Shown one piece after another: positions 1-5,707 of a DNA stretch of 8,775 nt; the stretch's first letter is position 1, and the number at the start of each line of letters is the position of its first letter. A program made the position numbers and the translations under genes. Source of the stretch: Caldifarciminota bacterium UBA3073 (lineage in GTDB: Bacteria; Hydrothermota; UBA3073); assembly GCA_002366725.1 (NCBI GenBank), contig DFBT01000082.1:13855-22629 (forward strand), in the 5' to 3' direction. The notes under the pieces were generated by a model, which was given only the letters and a program-made list of their open reading frames with translations, did no database searches and had not been told where the DNA came from.

Positions 1-449
1 GCAGTTACAATGCCGGGTTTTCGGTAAACAAGTTTCTCCAGATGGGAGTTTAAGGATGTAAAGAAACGATGATAAATACCCCGAATACCGCCCTCGTAAC
101 ATACTGTATCTTCCACCTTCTTCCACGCCGTATGGCAGAACTGACAGTTGTTTATATGGTATGCGTGTGGGATAATTGCACCCGTTATATGCAATATATC
201 GTAGTTATTCCCGCTCAGTTTAAGAACGGTAAAGAACATGAAGATAAAATTCTCGATAATGTGTGGCAGGTTTGGCACCGGGATGTGGTGAAAATAGATA
301 CTCCTCATATTTTTGAGGTCATCTTCTGCCCCTATCGCGTACAGGTGAATTTCGTATCCCATCCGAGCGAGGTAACGGGCAAGCTCGTAGTTTATTCTAC
401 CCTGTCCCTCATTTCGTTTAAATCTATGTGTAATTATGGCGATACGCAT
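1..449 (-). CDS. Family 4 glycosyltransferase, N-terminal part (runs off left edge)
   Basis: Translating the minus strand from the ATG at 449 gives 149 uninterrupted codons to the window edge, so the stop codon lies outside. The product opens with MRIAIITHRF, the first beta strand of a GT-B Rossmann fold. Next comes GQGRINYELARYLARMGY (about residues 15-32), the usual donor-independent N-terminal motif of GT4 enzymes ('GG.e..v.eLa..L...GHev'). Later strands include YDILHITGAIIPHAYHINN and a CQFCHTAW segment (about residues 93-120). The C-terminal nucleotide-sugar domain with the E-x7-E motif is not in view. It probably transfers a sugar to a lipid-linked oligosaccharide on the cytoplasmic face. 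It lies 78 bp downstream of the ligase/polymerase gene and reads in the same direction. No Shine-Dalgarno is present: the bases before the ATG are pyrimidine-rich and belong to an octamer repeat array. Donor and acceptor sugars cannot be told. Confidence 0.88.
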   Translation of the reverse strand, partial: MRIAIITHRFKRNEGQGRINYELARYLARMGYEIHLYAIGAEDDLKNMRSIYFHHIPVPNLPHIIENFIFMFFTVLKLSGNNYDILHITGAIIPHAYHINNCQFCHTAWKKVEDTVCYEGGIRGIYHRFFTSLNSHLEKLVYRKPGIVT

Positions 450-451
450 GG

Positions 452-491
452 GAAAGGTCAAAAAGACAAAAGGTCTGAAAGTCTAAAGGTC
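452..491 (-). repeat. Octamer array, five units of GACYTTTN-type
   Basis: Read on the minus strand, five consecutive 8-bp units fit GACYTTTN, with one unit reading GTCTTTTT. The array ends two bases before the ATG of the partial GT4 gene, so it occupies the place where a ribosome binding site would be expected. The short stretch on its far side (495-507) contains an 11-base match to the octamer array at 4316-4427 (ccccattaccc). The rest of this 78-bp junction shows nothing else. Confidence 0.75.
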
Positions 492-527
492 AAATTCCCC
501 ATTACCCAGATATTTTAATTGATAATC

Positions 528-1946
528 TCAACTTGAGCGGTAGCTCTGGTATCCCCATAAAAGCCATATAAGGGGACCAATAGAGTAGAGTCTCAAATCT
601 ATCGTCAGGAAAACCTCTATCGTTATTACAAAGACAAGCTTCGAGAAGAAATCACCATCCCTTCTATATTTTAACAGCGAATTTCGTGCCAGGAAGAAAA
701 ACAGAACAAAAAAAACAACGGTGCCCACAAGTCCCGTTGAGCCCTGAAGGGAGGCTATGAATCCCTCACTTGCAGTGCCGATTCCCCCAAACTTCGTTGC
801 CGCAAGTGTCCCCGCTCCGAGACCATAACCTATGGGATTTCTGAACATCAGTGAAAATCCACGCAGGGCGCCACTCCAGTGCGACCAAAGTGTACTGCCT
901 TTCGCAAATGGGTCAAATATACCAGAGGCGGTATGGGCAAGATAGGCAGCCTCCGCCGAATCGGGGTTCACAGATGAGAAATTTATCCTCGCAACTAATC
1001 CAGCATACACAATAAACATTATCAGAACGGCAATTCCTATTCGCTTTGTCTCTTTCAAACCAAGTATTGTATATAGACCAATCCCCATTATAAGACCGAG
1101 TAATGCACCCCTTGAGGCAGACATTATAAGCGCCAAAACTATCAGGGCAAGGACGGCGAGAAGGGGAAGGTTTTTCACATCTTTCACCACGAGTGCAAAT
1201 GATATTATCCCCGCGATCATAATATATGTTGTATATTCCTGAGAACTTGCAAATGTGGATACTGGCCGCAACCAGCCCCTTATTGAAAGGGCTGTATACC
1301 CCCCGAGTTCCGCCCAATACTTTTCAAAACTCGTGTAACCCAAGAAATTCTGTTTTAATCCATACATTGCAACAACAACTCCAATAAAAACGGTGATATA
1401 TAAAATATAGTTCATCCTCTCCCTGTCGATGAATCTGCCAAAATAGAACCAGATCGTCGGAATAAGGAAAAAGATGGCACCGGAAATACCAACGGAAAGT
1501 CCCTCCTGAAGGGGATTAAACATCTCAATGGCATAAATGATCAAAAGCAGGGTCGTATATCTCACAATGGGCTTTTTTCTGCGGGGCCCAATTATCGTAT
1601 CTGAATAGAAAAAAATTAGATATAAAAACATAAAGATGGTGAGAATGGACGATATTATGAGTATGGGGTCAAATCTCACATACGGGTTGTATATGTATAT
1701 ATACCTTCTCAGAAATGCCATAAAGGGAAGATAGATGAGAAGAGCCAGAACACCCGTCTGTATTCTGAGGCAGAAAACGCCCAGAGTGAAAATCAGTGCG
1801 GTTATCACGGCAAGTCTAATATTGAGGTCCACTATCGCCTTTCCAAAAAAGAAGGATGCAGCGGCAATGAAAAGGGCAAAGAGAAGGTTCCTTGTAGTTC
1901 TCTCCCCCAATACGAGTGGAATTTTTTTGAGATCGGCCAAGCGCAT
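528..1946 (-). CDS. O-antigen ligase / polymerase-like (Wzy_C, WaaL/Wzy family) membrane protein
   Basis: A 472-residue, strongly hydrophobic protein with roughly ten or more membrane spans, the size and profile of the O-antigen ligase/polymerase superfamily. The central part (about 226-238) has a large-loop entry LRPVSTFASSQEY. It is followed by the family's conserved small-residue/arginine motif MSASRGALLGL (about 275-285). Near the C-terminus are NPIGYGLGAGT (about 370-380) and SEGFIASLQGSTGLVG (about 393-408), the usual 'G.G' and 'e.G..G' signature flanking the last helices. Enzymes of this type join polysaccharide repeat units in the periplasm (Wzy) or transfer the chain to lipid A-core (WaaL); sequence alone does not separate the two. 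I chose the ATG at 1946. An in-frame TTG at 1982 would add 12 residues encoded wholly by an octamer repeat array, which I judge unlikely. No Shine-Dalgarno precedes the ATG. It sits 69 bp after the GT4 gene at 2016-3155. Confidence 0.85.
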   Translation of the reverse strand: MRLADLKKIPLVLGERTTRNLLFALFIAAASFFFGKAIVDLNIRLAVITALIFTLGVFCLRIQTGVLALLIYLPFMAFLRRYIYIYNPYVRFDPILIISSILTIFMFLYLIFFYSDTIIGPRRKKPIVRYTTLLLIIYAIEMFNPLQEGLSVGISGAIFFLIPTIWFYFGRFIDRERMNYILYITVFIGVVVAMYGLKQNFLGYTSFEKYWAELGGYTALSIRGWLRPVSTFASSQEYTTYIMIAGIISFALVVKDVKNLPLLAVLALIVLALIMSASRGALLGLIMGIGLYTILGLKETKRIGIAVLIMFIVYAGLVARINFSSVNPDSAEAAYLAHTASGIFDPFAKGSTLWSHWSGALRGFSLMFRNPIGYGLGAGTLAATKFGGIGTASEGFIASLQGSTGLVGTVVFFVLFFFLARNSLLKYRRDGDFFSKLVFVITIEVFLTIDLRLYSIGPLIWLLWGYQSYRSS

Positions 1947-2002
1947 AGATAAAGGTAAAAAGTTAAAAAGTCTAAAGGGCAAAAAGTTAAAAGGGTAAGA
2001 TG
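1947..2002 (-). repeat. Octamer array, about seven units of CYTTTWRN-type
   Basis: On the minus strand the sequence falls into 8-bp units such as CTTTTTAA, CTTTTTAC, CCTTTAGA and CCTTTTAA. Six are clear and a seventh at the outer end (CATCTTAC) is weak. The array touches the ATG of the ligase/polymerase gene directly and gives a pyrimidine-rich leader with no Shine-Dalgarno. Its word resembles that of the array at 452-491, which sits in the same relation to its own gene. An open TTG frame crosses it, but the period of eight is not a coding period. Confidence 0.75.
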
Positions 2003-2024
2003 GCGAGTAGAAGGGCTACTTGCC
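2002..2024 (-). terminator. Possible hairpin at the 3' end of the GT4 gene
   Basis: The arms ggcaagtag and ctactcgcc (minus strand) pair over nine positions with one mismatch around a 5-base loop. The gene's TAG stop lies in the first arm. The bases after it are only moderately T-rich (cttacccttttaac), so this is at best a weak intrinsic terminator. It could instead be an RNA-stability or attenuation element. Downstream genes lie close by in the same direction, so full termination seems unlikely. Confidence 0.3.
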
Positions 2025-3155
2025 GATTATCTTATATAATATGTTTTCCAACTTACCTGCAAGCTTTTGCCAGTCATAATCACTTATGTTCGCGGGCACG
2101 GCGGGAAATTCCCTATCGAGACAACCTCCAATTGCGTTTTTCAGAGACTCTACATTTGGTTCCGAGAAGACAACATTGTGAAATCCGAGATGGGTAATTT
2201 CGTCGAGTTGTGGGCTCACAACAACCCACTTGCCAGATGCCGCATACTCAAAGACCTTTATGGGATTGGCTGCATGATAATAAAGCAGGTTATCCTGTGG
2301 ATATAAACCCACATCGGTTGCGGCAAAATAACCCGGGATCTCAACGTATAATATCGGGCCGGTCAATACGAATGTCTTCCCGTATTTTCTAACCCTCTTT
2401 CTTAAATGTGGCATAATGGAACTCTCACCCACAATGAGACATCTTATATCGCCCCTCTCTCTCCCCAATTCACCCACCGCATCTATGAAATAGAGAGATG
2501 GCGAACAGGTAATGCCTATAAGACTTATTACCTTTTTGTCGCCGAGTCTAAATTTCTCTATCACCGCTTCACCGCTGGCATTTTGAAAACGAATTACATC
2601 CACACCGTTGGGCACATAATATACATTATCGCTATACATTTTCGCCTGTTTACATCCCAGGTGAGAGACGGCTACAACCGCCGCCGAATTCTTGATGTAA
2701 ATTATATCTGCCTTCTTCCAGTCGTTATTCACTGACCAGTCGGCGCAATCGAGATAATCAAATATAAAGGGGATACCCGTGTCGAAAGGCGGGAAACCCG
2801 TAAGGTAAGCCGACGGTCCCCCAACCACTACATCTATTTCAAACCGCCTCAGAATATGCCTTATCTGATTCTGAAATAGACCTTCGTTCACCGAAGATGC
2901 TTTTGACTTCTCCCTTGACATCCTTCTGTGTATATCATAGAATCTCGCTAAATGGTGGTAGTGATTTCCATTTAGATACCTATGCGAGTAGTTTAAACTG
3001 CCCACGATATTGATAATGCCCGTTGGTGTATCCCCAAATGTATCCCACTCGACTATGTGAATATTGTGTCTGTCTTTCAGGTTCTCTATGAGATGTTCGT
3101 GTCTGTGTTTAAATCCCCTCTTCCTGGGTGTATGTGGTATCCATAAAATGTTCAT
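2016..3155 (-). CDS. Divergent family 4 (GT-B) glycosyltransferase
   Basis: A 379-residue protein of normal GT4 length. It begins MNILWIPHTPRKRGFKHR, a GT-B first strand followed by a basic loop. Residues about 148-168 carry the linker strands ADIIYIKNSAAVVAVSHLG, typical of the end of the acceptor domain, and YVPNGVD (about 180-186) is the classic start of the donor domain. ANPIKVFEYAASGKWVVVS (about 296-314) is the donor-binding signature. Only the second glutamate of the E-x7-E pair is present (E303); the position eight residues earlier is alanine (A295). Loss of the first glutamate is common in the subgroup with 'NP.K.fEYlAaG', so the enzyme is probably active. The ATG at 3155 lies 42 bp after the upstream GT2 gene with no clear Shine-Dalgarno. 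Donor and acceptor are unknown. Confidence 0.88.
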   Translation of the reverse strand: MNILWIPHTPRKRGFKHRHEHLIENLKDRHNIHIVEWDTFGDTPTGIINIVGSLNYSHRYLNGNHYHHLARFYDIHRRMSREKSKASSVNEGLFQNQIRHILRRFEIDVVVGGPSAYLTGFPPFDTGIPFIFDYLDCADWSVNNDWKKADIIYIKNSAAVVAVSHLGCKQAKMYSDNVYYVPNGVDVIRFQNASGEAVIEKFRLGDKKVISLIGITCSPSLYFIDAVGELGRERGDIRCLIVGESSIMPHLRKRVRKYGKTFVLTGPILYVEIPGYFAATDVGLYPQDNLLYYHAANPIKVFEYAASGKWVVVSPQLDEITHLGFHNVVFSEPNVESLKNAIGGCLDREFPAVPANISDYDWQKLAGKLENILYKIIGK

Positions 3156-3197
3156 AACATTTCTTATGAAAAATACAGCGGGTATCTTTGATAAATC

Positions 3198-4097
3198 TTA
3201 ATCCTTTCCCCTTTGTCTCCTCCGCGTAGAATTAATTCTGTTCACCCTGTCGTAATTGGCGAACAGGAAGTAAGCCAAGTAAACCCTCTGGCATACCAAT
3301 GCGAGGAAATATACAAGATATAGAAATGGGTTGCGACGGATAAAATATTTATTCTTTCTCAGGTCTTCCCAGAACATCTTCAGACCCACAACTCTTATAA
3401 CAGCAAGAAGTGGCTTTCGATGTAAAAACACCGACGGATGTCTCTTGCACAATAAGAACTGTCCTTCGCATATCGGCCCAATTCTCCCGATAAATTGGAT
3501 AAGCGTCTGCCTTACGGGTGGGTGATGCACAATTGCGTTCCCGTTATAGACAACTTTGCCGCATTCCTGTGCTCTCAAGAAAAAGTCGGTGTCTTCACAG
3601 AAGAAGTAATAATCCTCGTCAAATCCTCCGAGTTCTATCAATGCAGATCTCCTGAATGCCATGTTACAACCGGCGGCATCCCCACTTCCCACATTTACCT
3701 GATGTGTAAACGGAGTAACAATGTGAAGATCTGTCACCACACGACCCGCTATTCCCACAATATTGAGATCCTTAAAACCCTTCAATATTTCCCGTAGCCA
3801 GTGTGGTTCTGCAACACAATCAGAATCCGTAAATGCAATCACATCACCTCTCGTATGACCTATGCCAAAATTTCTGGCAGAGGGAAGACCCCCGTGCTCC
3901 CGCGACAGATATTTAATATTTTTTATCTTCGATTTAAATGCTTCAACAACAACCCTCGTGTTATCAACAGAACCATCATCCACCACGATCACTTCATACA
4001 ACCCCTGGGGTAATGTCTGTTCAGCGAGCGATTCCAACACACCTCCTATGAGTTTCTCCCTATTGTATGTCGGGATTATAACGGAAATCTCAATCAT
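3198..4097 (-). CDS. Family 2 glycosyltransferase (GT-A fold)
   Basis: A 299-residue inverting GT2 enzyme. The N-terminal signature ISVIIPTYNREKLIGGVLES (residues 4-23) and VIVVDDGSVDNT (about 36-47) form the nucleotide-binding part. HGGLPSARNFGI (about 68-79) is the conserved GT2 helix. FTDSDC (89-94) supplies the metal-binding D-x-D, and GGFDEDYYFFCEDTDF (157-172) holds the ED catalytic-base motif. The C-terminal third has a hydrophobic stretch (about 256-281) that may sit on or in the membrane, followed by a basic tail (TRRRQRGKD). It probably adds one sugar to an undecaprenyl-linked intermediate; the sugar cannot be inferred. It is the first gene after the 394-bp repeat-filled gap and may head its own transcript. 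The ATG at 4097 is unambiguous because the GT2 signature starts at once, but no Shine-Dalgarno is visible. Confidence 0.92.
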   Translation of the reverse strand: MIEISVIIPTYNREKLIGGVLESLAEQTLPQGLYEVIVVDDGSVDNTRVVVEAFKSKIKNIKYLSREHGGLPSARNFGIGHTRGDVIAFTDSDCVAEPHWLREILKGFKDLNIVGIAGRVVTDLHIVTPFTHQVNVGSGDAAGCNMAFRRSALIELGGFDEDYYFFCEDTDFFLRAQECGKVVYNGNAIVHHPPVRQTLIQFIGRIGPICEGQFLLCKRHPSVFLHRKPLLAVIRVVGLKMFWEDLRKNKYFIRRNPFLYLVYFLALVCQRVYLAYFLFANYDRVNRINSTRRRQRGKD

Positions 4098-4113
4098 GCT
4101 TTAGCCGAGTGAC

Positions 4114-4132
4114 TTGTAAGAGACCTTTACAA
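4114..4132. promoter_or_regulatory. Small inverted repeat upstream of the GT2 gene
   Basis: Perfect 6-bp arms ttgtaa and ttacaa are separated by seven bases, ending 17 bp before the GT2 start codon. It could be a leader hairpin in the mRNA or an operator. Both are guesses, since an A/T-rich 6-bp repeat can arise by chance. Confidence 0.25.
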
Positions 4133-4144
4133 AACAAATTATTC

Positions 4145-4190
4145 AGACACAAGACAATAGACCACAGACATCAGACCAAATGAAGACTCC
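4145..4190 (+). repeat. Heptamer array AGACNNN
   Basis: Five back-to-back 7-bp units (4145-4179) all begin AGAC and differ in the next three bases (ACA, AAT, CAC, ATC, CAA). A sixth AGACTCC follows at 4184-4190 after a four-base break. On the coding strand the word reads NNNGTCT. Confidence 0.75.
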
Positions 4191-4195
4191 TCTCT

Positions 4196-4226
4196 GGTGA
4201 AGTTTCACCGCCAAGGCACGAAGCCC
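4196..4226. repeat. Palindrome ggtgaagtttcacc joined to a G/C-rich word
   Basis: Arms GGTGAA and TTCACC flank two bases (4196-4209). The right arm merges into caccgccaaggcacgaag. Words of the 'caccgccaaggc...aag' kind recur as dispersed repeats in many unrelated genomes; this is from memory and was not searched here. Confidence 0.4.
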
Positions 4227-4238
4227 ATATAGGTTGGT

Positions 4239-4280
4239 TATCAGTCACCGGTTATCAGTTATCGGTGATCAGTTATCGGT
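4239..4280 (-). repeat. Heptamer array in 14-bp double units (ACCGATA / ACTGATM)
   Basis: On the minus strand six 7-bp units alternate between an ACCGATA type and an ACTGATA/C type, making three 14-bp repeats. The last has the variant ACCGGTG. A partial seventh unit (ACC) follows. The array lies two bases from the next one (4283-4310). Confidence 0.75.
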
Positions 4281-4282
4281 GT

Positions 4283-4310
4283 TCCGTGATCCGCAAACCG
4301 TAATCTGCAA
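4283..4310 (-). repeat. Heptamer array in 14-bp double units (TTGCRGA / TYACGGW)
   Basis: Two 14-bp copies on the minus strand, differing at three or four positions, each divide into two related 7-bp words. The word differs from those of both neighbouring arrays. Confidence 0.6.
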
Positions 4311-4315
4311 TTCAT

Positions 4316-4427
4316 CACCCCATTACCCCATCAACCCATTACCCCATTATCCCATCAACCCATTACCCCATTAACCCATTATCCCATCATCCCATTACCC
4401 CATTACCCCATCACCCCATTATCCCAT
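4316..4427 (-). repeat. Octamer array, 14 units of ATGGGNTR
   Basis: Fourteen uninterrupted 8-bp units (112 bp). On the minus strand every unit is ATGGG, then G, A or T, then T, then A or G. The other six positions are identical in all fourteen copies. Forms seen are ATGGGGTA (five), ATGGGATA (three), ATGGGGTG (two), ATGGGTTG (two), ATGGGATG (one) and ATGGGTTA (one). Stop codons fall in the frames, so it is not coding. Confidence 0.9.
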
Positions 4428-4460
4428 CCCTCCCCGGTATCTTGGTGGTTATTTCTTTTT

Positions 4461-4509
4461 TCTCAACTGCCTACTGCTTACTCCTTACTCCCTACTGCTT
4501 ACTGCCTAC
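4461..4509 (-). repeat. Heptamer array GTARGSA overlapping the end of a GT4 gene
   Basis: On the minus strand six exact-length units (4509-4468) fit GTARGSA, varying only at the fourth and sixth bases. A seventh, GTTGAGA, is decayed. The first 18 bases are inside the GT4 reading frame and encode its last five residues (VGSKQ) and its TAG stop codon. Confidence 0.85.
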
Positions 4510-5661
4510 CGTTCTTCTATATATTTCTTCCGTCTTCTCCACAACTCTCTTCCAGGTATAGTTCTCCTCCACTTTTTTCTTTCCCCTCTTTCCCATCTTC
4601 GTGCGAACTTTTTCGTTCTTCAAAAGAAAGAGGATTTTTTCTGCAATTTCCCGTGGATTCTGTCTTACCAGCAGTCCGTCTCTTCCATCGTCGACGATCT
4701 CTCGAAGTGTTGGAATATCCCCTCCGATCACGGGCTTTCGCATCGCCCATGCCTCCACGAAAACTATGCCAAATGCCTCTGCCACGGACGGCATACAGAA
4801 TACATCACAGGCGGCGAGCGCACTCGTCTTTTCAAACTCATCTGCTACACCAATCTCAACGACGCACTCGCCTTGCGGCAGTGATTCACCGCTGCCCATA
4901 AACACAAAACTTGTATCTGGAATCTCCCCTAAAACGATGGGAGCTGCATTCCTCAGGGCATAATAACCCTTTCTCCTCGTCTTTCTCGCAATAAACAACA
5001 CCATATTCTTCTCAATATTATATCTTCTCCTGAACTGCCCGGCATCACAGTTGGGGGACAAAATTGGTGCATTTCCAATGACGACTATATCCTTTGTTAT
5101 TCCCCCCTTCTGCAGCATTTTCTGCTCGTATTCCGTCTTCGCTATAACTACATCTGCCTTCTTATAGAGTTCTATATCAATGGACGCGTCTCCCCAGCTA
5201 CCAATGTGACAGTGAGGAACAATGATGAACGGTTTCGAAAGCCTTTTTGCGAGACTACAGCCCGAATATCCAATGATTTCCATACCCGTTCCGTCGTAGT
5301 GAATTACATCTGCCCACCCTATAAAGGGTGAAAGTTTCCTGTTAAATACCCTATTAAACATCCACACCGCAATTCCCCTTGCGGCACTGTAAAAATGGAG
5401 TTTATATACGGGGAGAAGCCACAATTTCTCAAATAGATTGAGGCCAATGATGTTAACCTCCACTCTTCCATCTAAATAGCTTCTTTGCTCCTGTGACGAA
5501 GAGAACCTCTTCCAGGAATCCCAGAAATTTATCCTCTTGTCAAACCTCGCAACAACCCTGACTTCATGTACCCCTGAAATTTCCTGAGCCAACTTCCACA
5601 GATAATTTTCCCTGCCTCCGAGCCCCCTTCCGTATCTCGTTGTGATAAAGAGTATATTCAT
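4492..5661 (-). CDS. Family 4 glycosyltransferase
   Basis: A 389-residue retaining GT-B enzyme of usual length. MNILFITTRYGRGLGGREN (residues 1-19) has the first strand and the glycine loop of the acceptor domain. HYDGTGMEIIGYSG (about 121-134) and IIVPHCHIGSWGD (about 146-158) follow. ADVVIAKTEYE (about 169-179) closes the N-terminal domain. The donor domain starts near IVVIGNAPI (192-200), has LFIARKTRRKG (about 222-232) with the basic phosphate-contact residues, and carries a full E-x7-E motif in EAFGIVFVE (E295, E303), then VIGGDIPTLREIV. It likely transfers a sugar, from a nucleotide-sugar donor, to the lipid-linked glycan. The ATG at 5661 follows the previous gene by 28 bp; an AAAGG about 10 bases upstream is a usable Shine-Dalgarno. 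The last five residues and the stop are supplied by a heptamer repeat array, so the tail is probably not functional. Confidence 0.93.
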   Translation of the reverse strand: MNILFITTRYGRGLGGRENYLWKLAQEISGVHEVRVVARFDKRINFWDSWKRFSSSQEQRSYLDGRVEVNIIGLNLFEKLWLLPVYKLHFYSAARGIAVWMFNRVFNRKLSPFIGWADVIHYDGTGMEIIGYSGCSLAKRLSKPFIIVPHCHIGSWGDASIDIELYKKADVVIAKTEYEQKMLQKGGITKDIVVIGNAPILSPNCDAGQFRRRYNIEKNMVLFIARKTRRKGYYALRNAAPIVLGEIPDTSFVFMGSGESLPQGECVVEIGVADEFEKTSALAACDVFCMPSVAEAFGIVFVEAWAMRKPVIGGDIPTLREIVDDGRDGLLVRQNPREIAEKILFLLKNEKVRTKMGKRGKKKVEENYTWKRVVEKTEEIYRRTVGSKQ

Positions 5662-5686
5662 TTTACTTTAACCTTTTTCCTTTCTA

Positions 5687-5707
5687 CACCTACTCACTAC
5701 CTGTTAC
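5687..5707 (-). repeat. Short heptamer array GTANNNN at a gene end
   Basis: Three 7-bp units on the minus strand (GTAACAG, GTAGTGA, GTAGGTG) overlap the end of the upstream GT4 gene and supply its last residues (VTGSE) and TAG stop. The word is related to the GTARGSA word at 4461-4509, which plays the same role for the next gene. With only three degenerate units this could be chance if taken alone. Confidence 0.5.

Larger units (their letters stand above)
4098..4491. other. 394-bp gene-free block built largely from short tandem repeats
   Basis: No frame here looks like a protein and no RNA gene is recognised. From the GT2 side outward the block holds a small inverted repeat (4114-4132), a 7-bp array (4145-4190), a palindrome with a 'caccgccaaggcacgaag' word (4196-4226), two adjoining 7-bp arrays in 14-bp double units (4239-4310), a 14-copy 8-bp array (4316-4427), 33 unassigned bases (4428-4460), and a further 7-bp array entering the next gene (4461-4509). 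About three quarters of the block is repeat. Confidence 0.8.

Noticed and set aside
69..518. 149-residue plus-strand open frame
   Set aside because: Its residues look like no protein family, and it lies opposite a clear GT4 coding frame on the minus strand. Its end also crosses a repeat array.
913..1317. 134-residue minus-strand open frame inside the ligase/polymerase gene
   Set aside because: It is an out-of-frame shadow: Cys/Arg-rich nonsense composition, within a well-supported membrane protein.
1947..1982. Upstream TTG start for the ligase/polymerase gene (adds MPFRLFNFLPLS)
   Set aside because: The added residues are coded entirely by a period-8 repeat array, and the ATG at 1946 gives a natural beginning.
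4316..4427. Coding of a repeat protein by the octamer array
   Set aside because: A period of eight shifts frame each unit, and stop codons (TAA, TGA) appear in the coding-strand frames.
4098..4491. CRISPR array
   Set aside because: Units are 7-14 bp and directly tandem, with no unique 30-40 bp spacers and no cas genes.
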